A stretch of DNA of 11,202 bases from RGEC01 sp964626685 (lineage in GTDB: Bacteria; Bacteroidota; Bacteroidia; NS11-12g; UBA955), in the NCBI GenBank assembly GCA_964626685.1, contig CAZVJY010000032.1, positions 1-11,202 of the forward strand. Reading direction: 5' to 3'. Below the pieces are notes generated by a model that saw only the letters and a list, made by a program, of their open reading frames with translations, was not told the DNA's origin and ran no database searches. Positions 1 through 6,956 of the stretch are shown here, one piece after another; positions within the stretch are counted from its first letter, which is position 1; every line of letters begins with the position of its first letter. The position numbers were made by a program, and so were the translations under genes.

Positions 1-214
1 CGCGCAGACGCGGCGCTGGCAATGTCTCTTGGTTCGCTGAGGTCATGGTTATGTTTTCTATCCATTTAAATCGGTCATAACTCCGACGCCGACTCGTGGA
101 AGGGCCGCTTTCCTGGCTTATCGCGCAACTAGGGTATGAGGAGCCCAATGAGATCGAAGAAGGTCGGCTTAGAACGCAGAGGAATGCCAAATGAAAAAAG
201 GCTCCGCTGCATGG
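1..214. other. Left-edge region, no supported gene
   Basis: This is the stretch downstream of the oxidoreductase stop. I find no conserved protein in any frame. One weak possibility is a minus-strand gene starting at the ATG at 46-44 and leaving the window; its 15 visible codons begin MTSANQETLPAPRLR, and no ribosome binding site precedes it. Two plus-strand frames are also open from base 1 and stop within about 80 bases, so they could be the tail of a gene entering from the left. A six-T run on the minus strand (199-194) lies just past the oxidoreductase stop, but no convincing stem precedes it, so I do not call a terminator. Confidence 0.3.
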
Positions 215-1383
215 TTATTGATTCAAGGCAGACAGCTCGTATGGCAGGTTGTGGACTGGGACAATCTGTTCCAGCGGGACGGTGGCTCCGGTGGCGATGG
301 ATTCGTTGGCGGCCAGGCCGATCAACACAGAGACCATGCCTTGTTGCCAGCCGGCGCAGCGGCCGAGGGGATCCGGTTCGCTCCCTGGCGAAAACAAGGA
401 CGCACGGAGTTGGGGGTCCGCTCCCAGATGACCGCCTTCCATTTTTGGCACCGGGATTTCCACGGCTTCCTGGAAGTGTTTGTGAACCTTCAGCTCGAGA
501 TGCTTCACGCCCTTGGGCAGGTTGTTTTGTTGCGCGGCAAGTTCCTTGTCGCTTTGGGCTAGGATCAAGTGGGACGCTTTGTTCACGGTGAGTTCCATAC
601 GCCCGCGGTCGCCGGTGAAGTGGACCCGGAATCCCTCGTAGGGGGCGTAGGCGACGAGGCTGTAAGTCAGGAACGCCCCGTTGCGGTATCTTGCAATCAC
701 CGACATCGTGTCGTGGATATTGATATCATCGCGGAAGACATTCCGGTCGCGGATGTAGCCGCTGTCCTTTTCGGCATCGTGGTAATGGACATTGCGGTGG
801 TTGTTCCCTTCGTTGAGCAAGGCGAAGCGAAAGGGGTCGTCTTTGGAGGCCGGATCCAAATAGCGATCGTAGCGGGTCAGGTGGGCGTCTCCGCGGGCGA
901 TGGCGTTTTCTTTTCCATAGAAACGCAGCGACCCGTTTGCGGAGACGGTTTCCGGAATCGAGTTGAGCCACCAGTTGACAAGGTCGAAGTGGTGCGTGGC
1001 TTTGTGAACCAGCAGCCCTCCCGAGTTTTCGATCCGCGCATGCCAGCGGCGGAAATAGTCCGCGCCGTGCTTGGTATCCAGAAGGTATTCGAAATGCACA
1101 TGTGTCACCTGGCCGATCTGGTTCTCCAGCAAGAGTTCTTTGACTCTCGTGCAAAATGGCATCCAGCGATAATTGAAGGCGACATGAACCTTCCGGCNNN
1201 NNNNNNNNNNNNNNNNNNNNNNNNNNNNNNNNNNNNNNNNNNNNNNNNNNNNNNNNNNNNNNNNNNNNNNNNNNNNNNNNNNNNNNNNNNNNNNNNNTCC
1301 GTGGCGAGGGGGAGGAGGAACATGCCTCCACAGCGCCCTCCCGTTCCAACCACGGCGTAGCGGGTATTTGATTGAGCATCCAT
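215..1383 (-). CDS. Gfo/Idh/MocA-family oxidoreductase, interrupted by assembly gap
   Basis: NAD(P)-dependent sugar-type dehydrogenase of the Gfo/Idh/MocA family, probably cytoplasmic. The N-terminus at 1383 (ATG, no clear SD) begins MDAQSNTRYAVVGTGGRCGG, the first strand and glycine-rich turn of a Rossmann fold. After the gap the C-terminal domain reads VAFNYRWMP, then HGADYFRRWH, then GGLLVHKATHHFDLVNWW with the conserved His pair, then YRNGAFLTYSLVAYAPYEG, and ends in GWQQGMVSVLIGLAANESIATG, all usual for the family. The lysine-bearing EKP motif should lie in the missing part. The two halves are in different frames as given, but the frame break falls at the N gap, so I read one intact gene and not a frameshift. 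It diverges from sulfatase 1, with which it may share control. The substrate is unknown; a desulfated sugar is a guess from context. Start moderately sure, family very sure. Confidence 0.93.
1198..1297. other. 100-N scaffold gap inside the oxidoreductase gene
   Basis: Exactly 100 Ns, the usual placeholder for a gap of unknown length. The coding frames on either side fit one gene only if the true gap is 2 modulo 3, which 100 is not. In this family the FNYR-type motif normally lies roughly 130 residues from the start, whereas here only about 29 residues precede the gap. The real missing piece is therefore probably nearer 300 bases. Confidence 0.9.
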
Positions 1384-1440
1384 CGCTGAGAGAATCGCAG
1401 AATCGGAAGCCCAGTGACCATGCCCGAGCCATTCATTCTT

Positions 1441-1501
1441 TTGACAAAATCGCGCATGGCAAATGTGCGCCGCAGAATTCCCTGATGCTCGATTATGTCA
1501 A
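1441..1501. promoter_or_regulatory. Inverted repeat in divergent intergenic region (candidate operator)
   Basis: TTGACAAAATCG at 1441-1452 faces CGATTATGTCAA at 1490-1501. The arms match as an inverted repeat at 11 of 12 positions and are 37 bases apart, centre to centre about 49 bases. The pair lies between the divergent oxidoreductase (start 1383) and sulfatase 1 (start 1522), where a shared operator would be expected. Each arm also begins with the -35-like hexamer TTGACA pointing inward, but neither has a convincing -10 at 16-18 bases. A regulator-binding site is the simplest reading; no regulator gene is in the window. Confidence 0.45.
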
Positions 1502-1507
1502 TTTTTT

Positions 1508-1512
1508 GGAGG
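1508..1512 (+). promoter_or_regulatory. Shine-Dalgarno site deciding sulfatase 1 start
   Basis: GGAGG followed by nine bases and then ATG at 1522. This is the only good ribosome binding site near the three in-frame ATGs (1495, 1522, 1561), so it supports 1522. Confidence 0.6.
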
Positions 1513-1521
1513 AAAAGGGCT

Positions 1522-2982
1522 ATGGGCGTGGCCGCCTCTTTTGTGTCATTTTATTTTTTCATGGCCTCCGCACCGAACCTTCTTGTTTTGATGACCGACC
1601 AGCAACGCTTCGACACGCTCGCGTGCTACGGCAACACGGCCATCGACACGCCCAACCTGAACCGATTTGCCGAAAGGGCTGTTGTGTTTGACGAAGCCTA
1701 CTGCACCACGCCGGTCTGCGCCCCGTCCCGAGGGAGCCTGCTCACTGGACTGTGGGGCCATCAACACGGTGTCTTGAACAACTGGGAGCAACCCATGGAT
1801 CTCAGGCACCGCTCCCTGCCTCGCTTGCTCGCCGATGGCGGCTGCAAGTTCGATACCCACGGGTATATGGGAAAATGGCATCTGGGGTATGACATCATCG
1901 AGGGCTGCGGCTTCGACGAGGTGGTCACTCTCAAGAAACGCAAGTTCGCTCCCAGCAAGGCACCGGCCCCACCAAGCTACGAGGAGTATGTCGAGCAACT
2001 CGGAATGAACCTTCCCCACCAAAAAATGCCCGCCGAGCACTCGATGCCGGGGTTTCTTGTTTCGCGGGCGCTGGATTTTATTGAAAGGCACAAGGGCGAA
2101 CGCTGGAGCCTCCAGGTGTGCTTCGACCAACCCCATCCTCCCTATCGAAGCTGTCGCGATGGCACTGTGGATCCCCAGACCTTGCCGCTGCCACCGAACT
2201 TCCTGGCTCCCCCGACTGAAAACCAGCCAGCTTTCATCCGCGACAAAATCTCCGCCTTGCTGGAAAAGGAGCACGAAGGTTGTAACTTGAACACCGAAGC
2301 GGGATGGCGGGAGTTGATGGCCTGTTACTGGGGCAACATGTCAAATGTGGATTTCCATATCGGCCGCCTTCTGTATGCCATGCAGGCTTCGGGTCTTCTG
2401 GACAACACGATCGTGGTCTTCACCAGCGATCATGGAGAAATGATGGGTTCCCATAGCCTGTTGCATAAAGCGGTGATGTTTCAGGAAGCCACCCGCGTGC
2501 CTTTGCTGGTGCGTCTTCCCGGTCAGAACATGCAGGCCCGGCTTCCAGGGCCCGTGAGCCAGATCGACCTGGTTCCCACATTGCTCGATTTGTGCGGAGC
2601 GCCCGCCATGGCCGATGGACTTCCCGGGAAGTCTCTTGCCGACTCATGCCGTGCGGGGGCGGTCGGGGAAAGTTTGGTTCCTGAAACGGACGGCAAGCCG
2701 GTCTTTATCGAGTGGCATGCCAGCAGGGTGCATCCAGTCAATAAACAGGCTTGCCAGGTCGATGCGCGCACCGTGATCACGCAGGATAGGAAGCGCTACA
2801 CGATCTATGCGGATGGCGGCGAGGAACTCTACGACTTGCAATCCGATCCTGTGGAAATGATCAATCTCGCCGGACTCCCTGAACAGGCGACCTCGATCCG
2901 GGAATTGCGATCCCGGCTGATCGAATGGCGGGCAGCGGTCGGTGACGAGGCTCCATTTCCCCAATTGAACGCAGCATCATAA
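1522..2982 (+). CDS. Type I sulfatase (sulfatase 1)
   Basis: Sulfate ester hydrolase of the formylglycine type, 486 residues from the chosen start. The alkaline-phosphatase-like fold is shown by LMTDQQ (metal Asp26), the modification site CAPSR at 66-70 followed by GSLLTG, GKWHLG with Lys118 and His120, FDQPHPPY with His205, and FTSDHGEMMGSH with Asp303/His304. It ends with the usual ELYDLQSDPVEMINLAG motif. Cys66 would be oxidised to formylglycine by a maturase that is not in the window. Start: 1522 has an SD; 1495 would add MSIFWRKRA and create a signal-peptide-like N-terminus with a possible cleavage after ASA; 1561 gives MASAPNLLVLMTD, as in cytoplasmic members. Location is therefore unsettled. 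It diverges from the oxidoreductase and converges with the esterase. Substrate not recognisable. Confidence 0.95.
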   Translation: MGVAASFVSFYFFMASAPNLLVLMTDQQRFDTLACYGNTAIDTPNLNRFAERAVVFDEAYCTTPVCAPSRGSLLTGLWGHQHGVLNNWEQPMDLRHRSLPRLLADGGCKFDTHGYMGKWHLGYDIIEGCGFDEVVTLKKRKFAPSKAPAPPSYEEYVEQLGMNLPHQKMPAEHSMPGFLVSRALDFIERHKGERWSLQVCFDQPHPPYRSCRDGTVDPQTLPLPPNFLAPPTENQPAFIRDKISALLEKEHEGCNLNTEAGWRELMACYWGNMSNVDFHIGRLLYAMQASGLLDNTIVVFTSDHGEMMGSHSLLHKAVMFQEATRVPLLVRLPGQNMQARLPGPVSQIDLVPTLLDLCGAPAMADGLPGKSLADSCRAGAVGESLVPETDGKPVFIEWHASRVHPVNKQACQVDARTVITQDRKRYTIYADGGEELYDLQSDPVEMINLAGLPEQATSIRELRSRLIEWRAAVGDEAPFPQLNAAS

Positions 2983-2989
2983 CCCATGC

Positions 2990-3011
2990 AAAAACACAGG
3001 CCTGTGGCGTG
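2990..3011 (-). terminator. Weak rho-independent terminator of the minus-strand operon
   Basis: Just past the esterase stop, the minus strand reads ACACGCCACAGGCCTGTG and then TTTTT. ACAC/GTGT and GCC/GGC can pair around an ACA loop with a two-base bulge, and CACAGGCCTGTG is itself a perfect palindrome. The stem is short, so termination may be weak. It sits in the 33-base gap between two convergent genes. Confidence 0.35.
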
Positions 3012-3015
3012 TCAT

Positions 3016-4035
3016 CTATTGGCGTAGGGGGAGGGGGGCCAGTTTGGCCTTAAGAAAATCGAAGGAGGTTTTGTATGGTTTTATCCCATCGGCGGAGCCT
3101 TGGATTTCACCCGCCACAACCAAATGGCACTCGACGCCGGCCTTGTCGCATGCCTCCTTCATTTTCACACCGAAGACGGGGTGGTGAATTCCATGTCCGG
3201 AGTTCTTCGCCGGAAGTTTCGGGGATCTGGGGTAATTCAAGAACAGCGGCGGGGCGCCGGGGGACACATGGGTGATGGGAGAAAACTCCCGGTAGAGTTC
3301 GGCGCGATCGTCATAACCCGCCAGGGCTTCCTTCAGGCTATCGAAGCCGAATGAGCGGTAGAGCATGGGATGGGCGCTGCCCCGTTCCCCTAAAATCGGG
3401 ATCAGGAGCGTCGGATCCAGTAAAGTCTGCCCCTGCTCGGCGGCCACCGCAGTCAGCCTGGTGGACTCGCGGAGAACGGGGTCATCCGCGTTCGGATCGG
3501 CCAGGTCATCATGAAAAAGCAGCCACATCGCCGTGCAGGCTCCGGCGCTTGTCCCCATCGCCGCAAGGCGCGCCGTATCGATATTCCATTCGACGGCCTT
3601 GTGGCGAAGAAATTGAATGGCCCGGGCGGCATCGTGAACCGGGGCCGGCAGCATCGTGTGTTCATCGACAAGCCGATAATTGATGATTGCCACTGAAACG
3701 CCTGAATTCAAAAATCCGCTCAAGTCTCGCGACACTTGATCCTTGCCTCCACGCAGCCACCCCCCGCCATGAATCCACACCAACACCGGGCGCGGCCCGT
3801 CGCCCTTGGCTTGCCAGAAATCCAACCGGTTTCGCTCAAACGGCCCATACGAAGCGTCGGGAAAATCCGGCGGCAGGATTTCGCGAAAGGGTTTGGCTTT
3901 GATTTCTCCGGTGGCCTCGGCATCGCCGTCCACCGCGGACTCTGCAGGGTTGTCGATCTTCATGGAAGGCGGAAGGGCATCAGTGGTTGCCAGGCAAGCA
4001 ATGGCCCAAAAGCCGATGCGGAGACCCCGGAACAA
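3016..4035 (-). CDS. HGGGW-type alpha/beta-hydrolase (esterase/lipase-like)
   Basis: Predicted carboxylesterase of the hormone-sensitive-lipase/acetyl-esterase type, 339 residues from the TTG start. IHGGGW at 88-93 is the oxyanion-hole motif and GTSAG at 161-165 carries nucleophile Ser163. The C-terminal half is odd: the usual Asp turn and GxxH histidine are not at their expected places. Instead there is SGHGIHHPVFG at 279-289, and AGEIQGSADG where the histidine would be. Start: TTG at 4035 lies two codons after the in-frame stop of sulfatase 2, has AGGGAG nine bases upstream, and yields a weak signal-peptide-like N-terminus (IGFWAIACLATTDA). The ATG at 3963 has no SD. A third ATG at 4042 overlaps the sulfatase stop but dies after 19 codons. 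It is the last gene of the operon and might remove acyl groups from the same sugar. Export is uncertain. Confidence 0.88.
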   Translation of the reverse strand: MFRGLRIGFWAIACLATTDALPPSMKIDNPAESAVDGDAEATGEIKAKPFREILPPDFPDASYGPFERNRLDFWQAKGDGPRPVLVWIHGGGWLRGGKDQVSRDLSGFLNSGVSVAIINYRLVDEHTMLPAPVHDAARAIQFLRHKAVEWNIDTARLAAMGTSAGACTAMWLLFHDDLADPNADDPVLRESTRLTAVAAEQGQTLLDPTLLIPILGERGSAHPMLYRSFGFDSLKEALAGYDDRAELYREFSPITHVSPGAPPLFLNYPRSPKLPAKNSGHGIHHPVFGVKMKEACDKAGVECHLVVAGEIQGSADGIKPYKTSFDFLKAKLAPLPLRQ

Positions 4036-4038
4036 ATC

Positions 4039-5415
4039 TCATTGCTCCCTGGGGTAAACATCCTGCCAAAGTTGCTGGTTTTTTTTGGCCAACAGCGGAT
4101 CGCGGGTTGCCTCGCGGTGTTTTTGCATTGCCACGCGGAGGTCTTGTAGCACATCGGAAAATGCGGGATCCCCGGCCAGATTGGTGGTTTCCGACGGGTC
4201 GTTTTCCAGATCATACAGCGTCTCCGCCGTGCCATAAAACACCTCGCTGGGCCGTCTCTTTCCGAATGTTTCTGGTCGGTGCTTGAGGATTCCTTGAAAA
4301 CTCTTGGAAACCAACAAGTCTGCGGGCACCGGCAAGGGCAGCTCTGGATCCAATCGCAAAATGTATTTCCACCGCTGGCGGCAGACAATGCGATAGGGGT
4401 AATATTCCAGCAACCCATGGAGCATGTGCGAGAGATAGACCTCGTCGTTCCAGTCTTGATCCTGGTTCCTGAGGAGTCCGGCGAACGACCGGCCAGACCA
4501 CTCCGGCGAAGGTGCCATGCCAAACCACTCTGCCAGGGTCGGAGCAATATCCAGCCAACTCACCAATCTGCTGGTATGCCGATCGGCCGCCATGTCCGAG
4601 CCCGCACAGCTGACAACCAGCGGACACCGCTGCCCCCCCTCGAACGGGGTGGCTTTGGCTCCAACAAAAGGCATCCCATGATCGCTTAGCACCATGAAAA
4701 GCGTGCCATCGTAGAGCCCGCGCTTTTGGAATTCATCCACGACCACGCCCACCCATTCGTCGAATCGGGTGATTGCCGAGTAGTAATTCGCCAAATCCTC
4801 CCGCACCTCGGGGAGATCCGGCAGGAAATCGGGCACTTCCACCTCGTCCTGAGTGTAGTTCCGCAGTGCCAGACCGGCGTAGTTCGGGTGGTCGAATCCC
4901 TCGGATGTCCGGTGAGGTAAAAATGGGGCCATCACCAGAAAAAAATCGCTGTTCTCCGAAATCTTTAAAAACGCATCCAAATCCTGCACGGTCCTGTCCC
5001 GACTGATCACCTTCTCCGAGTCCGATGTGAAGTCGAAGGCAAATGGCTCAATGGGAAGAAGGTGGCGTTTACCGATGATGCCAGTTTTGATCCCTGCTTC
5101 ACCGAAATCCCGGGTGATCGGTCGCACACGGGAGTCGATACGAAAGGCACTTGGGCCATGGGGATTTCCATACTGTCCATGGGAATAGCTGTGCAAGCCA
5201 GTGAGGATGCAGGCCCGGCTTGGTCCACAGGATGGCGAGGCACAATAGGCCCGATGGAAGGTGGTGCCATGGCGCGCCAACTCGTCGATCCGTGGTGTCT
5301 CCGGGAATTTTTTCCCGTAGCACCCACCCAGCGGGCTCCAGTCGTCCGCGATGAGCAGCACGACCCGTTTGTGTTTCGATGAGGGAGTATCCATAATTGA
5401 AGAAAGGTGGCTCAA
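4039..5415 (-). CDS. Sulfatase resembling N-sulfoglucosamine sulfohydrolase (sulfatase 2)
   Basis: Formylglycine sulfatase, 458 residues. LLIADDW gives metal Asp24/25. CGPSR at 63-67 followed by ACILTG is the modification site. GIIGKRH gives Lys116 and His118, FLPHRT gives His168, and LSDHGMPF gives Asp245/His246. From memory of the human enzyme, several stretches resemble heparan N-sulfatase (SGSH): TGIIGK.H followed by PFDF, VPDFLPDLPEVREDLA, SDHGMPF, and a C-terminus LYDLENDPSETTNLAGDP that ends in THDP-like TRDPLL. I infer an SGSH-like sulfatase, possibly acting on N-sulfated glucosamine, but specificity is unproven. Start: TTG at 5415 overlaps the upstream stop as TTGA and has AGAGGA eight bases upstream; the ATG at 5394 has no SD. 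There is no signal peptide, so it is probably cytoplasmic. Confidence 0.94.
   Translation of the reverse strand: MSHLSSIMDTPSSKHKRVVLLIADDWSPLGGCYGKKFPETPRIDELARHGTTFHRAYCASPSCGPSRACILTGLHSYSHGQYGNPHGPSAFRIDSRVRPITRDFGEAGIKTGIIGKRHLLPIEPFAFDFTSDSEKVISRDRTVQDLDAFLKISENSDFFLVMAPFLPHRTSEGFDHPNYAGLALRNYTQDEVEVPDFLPDLPEVREDLANYYSAITRFDEWVGVVVDEFQKRGLYDGTLFMVLSDHGMPFVGAKATPFEGGQRCPLVVSCAGSDMAADRHTSRLVSWLDIAPTLAEWFGMAPSPEWSGRSFAGLLRNQDQDWNDEVYLSHMLHGLLEYYPYRIVCRQRWKYILRLDPELPLPVPADLLVSKSFQGILKHRPETFGKRRPSEVFYGTAETLYDLENDPSETTNLAGDPAFSDVLQDLRVAMQKHREATRDPLLAKKNQQLWQDVYPREQ
4045..4050 (-). promoter_or_regulatory. Shine-Dalgarno site for esterase TTG start
   Basis: AGGGAG lies nine bases before TTG at 4035 on the minus strand, inside the last codons of sulfatase 2. 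It supports the non-ATG start over the downstream ATG at 3963. Confidence 0.5.
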
Positions 5416-6854
5416 AATCTGTATCCTCTTTGGCCTGAACAGCCCAAACTGGCCTTGTTTTTCTTTTTAGCCTCGGGCAGTCCACTCCACACACCATCCA
5501 CCACCCATTCGCGATCCGCACCATGCAAGTGGCTGGCCAGACGCCCGCAAAGCTCCTGAGTGAGTGGTTCCATGCCGCTCGTGCCGAAAAGATTTATTGT
5601 CTCCTCGGGATCAGATTCCAAGTCAAACAACTGGAACACATTGCCAGCAGGGTAGTAAATGAGTTTGTGCTTGCCCTGCCGGAGCATCCGTGTGGCACCT
5701 ACGCCATCCCCGTATTCTCCGAAGATCTCCGAGCGCGTCGGACCCGAAAAGACACTCCGCCCCTCAAGGTTCTCCGGGACTGGCAGTCCGCAGAGATCAA
5801 GGAGTGTCGGCATCATATCGGAGAGTTCCACCAAGCGATCATCCACCCGTCCCCGAGGGCCGATATCCATGGAAGATGGCGCGGAAACAATGAATGGGAT
5901 ACGAGAGGAGTCTTCGTAAAAAACACACTTGCCCCACATATTGTGCTGGCCAAGCATATCGCCATGGTCGCTGGTGAAAGCAACGATCGTCTCCTCTGCC
6001 AGCCCCTCTTCGCGCAAGGTTCCGAGCACGGCCCGAATCTGGTGGTCGATATGGGTGGCCATGGCAAAAAAGGCCTTGCGCACCCACTCCACATAATCCG
6101 CCGAGGCTCCTGAAGTCGCAAGTCCGTGGATTTTGGATTGCAAAATCGGCGGCAAGCGGTCTCCAAGCTCATCCAGCCAACTTCCCCGCACGGGGCTGGA
6201 AATTGTCATTTGCCTATAGAGATCGAGGAAGGTCTGCAGCGGCCATAGTGGAGGGTGTGGTGCAATGAAGGAAAGATACCAGAATGCCGGTCGCCCCCTG
6301 TCGCGGCGATGGATCGCCCGGGACATTTCACGGGCGGACCAGTTTGTGGCATGGCAGGAGTCTGGAAGATGCCAAGGAGTTACAAGGTAGTCATTTTGTG
6401 TGCCGCCTGCAGCGTATTCCATTCCACAAAAACCTTTTTCAGAGAGGTGCATTTGCCAGTCATCGGGCATTTGCGGCGGGTGGCGCCCCTCCTCGCAGGC
6501 GAGGACATCATCGAAACCGATGCGGTTGCGTTGCGGGGAGACATGGAGTTTGCCAACGGCGTAAGTCTGGTAGCCCCCGTTCCGGAAGCATTGGGCCATG
6601 GTCGGGGCGTCCGGCATCGGAAGCTCCTGATTTTTGCGCAATCCATGCCCGCGCGCGCTAAGGCCCGTCATCAGCGTGCGCCGGGCAGGAACGCACACAG
6701 GACATGCCGAGTAGGCGTTCTCGAAGGCCACTCCTCCTGCTGCAAGTTGCTGGATTGTAGGAGCCAACGCGCCGGAACCGCCGGGCCGGTTGGCCAACCT
6801 CCCGGACCAGTGGTCGGCGGTGATCAATAAAACATTGGGTTGTTTGTTACTCAT
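5412..6854 (-). CDS. Type I sulfatase with CVPAR modification site (sulfatase 3)
   Basis: Formylglycine sulfatase, 480 residues, starting MSNKQPNVLLITADHW with metal Asp14. The modification site is CVPAR at 54-58 followed by RTLMTG. This satisfies the minimal CxPxR consensus but has Ala in place of the common Ser. GKLHV gives Lys102 and His104, FIAPHPP gives His200, and FTSDHGDMLGQH gives Asp296/His297 with a following Lys309. The C-terminal FQLFDLESDPEETINL is the usual family ending, followed by a basic tail. ATG at 6854 has no SD but fits the family N-terminus. No signal peptide, so probably cytoplasmic. It lies 102 bases after the preceding gene and overlaps sulfatase 2 by four bases. Exact substrate unknown. 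Confidence 0.95.
   Translation of the reverse strand: MSNKQPNVLLITADHWSGRLANRPGGSGALAPTIQQLAAGGVAFENAYSACPVCVPARRTLMTGLSARGHGLRKNQELPMPDAPTMAQCFRNGGYQTYAVGKLHVSPQRNRIGFDDVLACEEGRHPPQMPDDWQMHLSEKGFCGMEYAAGGTQNDYLVTPWHLPDSCHATNWSAREMSRAIHRRDRGRPAFWYLSFIAPHPPLWPLQTFLDLYRQMTISSPVRGSWLDELGDRLPPILQSKIHGLATSGASADYVEWVRKAFFAMATHIDHQIRAVLGTLREEGLAEETIVAFTSDHGDMLGQHNMWGKCVFYEDSSRIPFIVSAPSSMDIGPRGRVDDRLVELSDMMPTLLDLCGLPVPENLEGRSVFSGPTRSEIFGEYGDGVGATRMLRQGKHKLIYYPAGNVFQLFDLESDPEETINLFGTSGMEPLTQELCGRLASHLHGADREWVVDGVWSGLPEAKKKNKASLGCSGQRGYRF
5424..5429 (-). promoter_or_regulatory. Shine-Dalgarno site for sulfatase 2 TTG start
   Basis: AGAGGA lies eight bases before TTG at 5415 on the minus strand, inside the end of sulfatase 3. 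With the TTGA overlap it points to translational coupling. Confidence 0.55.
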
Positions 6855-6956
6855 TGGAAATGGCTTAATCTCGGCATTGTTTCAAATTTCAAGCGATAGG
6901 AAAGAATCGAAAAGCCCCTGCCTCAGTGCTCATCGGGACGGATCGGCGAATCCGGT

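Noticed and set aside
569..1360. Long plus-strand open frame opposite the oxidoreductase
   Set aside because: It runs through the N gap and is antisense to a gene with clear family motifs.
1441..1469. TTGACA as a sigma-70 -35 box for sulfatase 1
   Set aside because: No acceptable -10 hexamer at 16-18 bases, so I report only the inverted repeat.
1546..2274. 242-codon minus-strand frame opposite sulfatase 1
   Set aside because: No recognisable motif; the plus strand encodes the complete sulfatase active site.
6852..6879. Eight-codon mini frame (MPRLSHFQ) whose stop overlaps the sulfatase 3 start
   Set aside because: It resembles a leader peptide position, but it has no SD and no run of regulatory codons.
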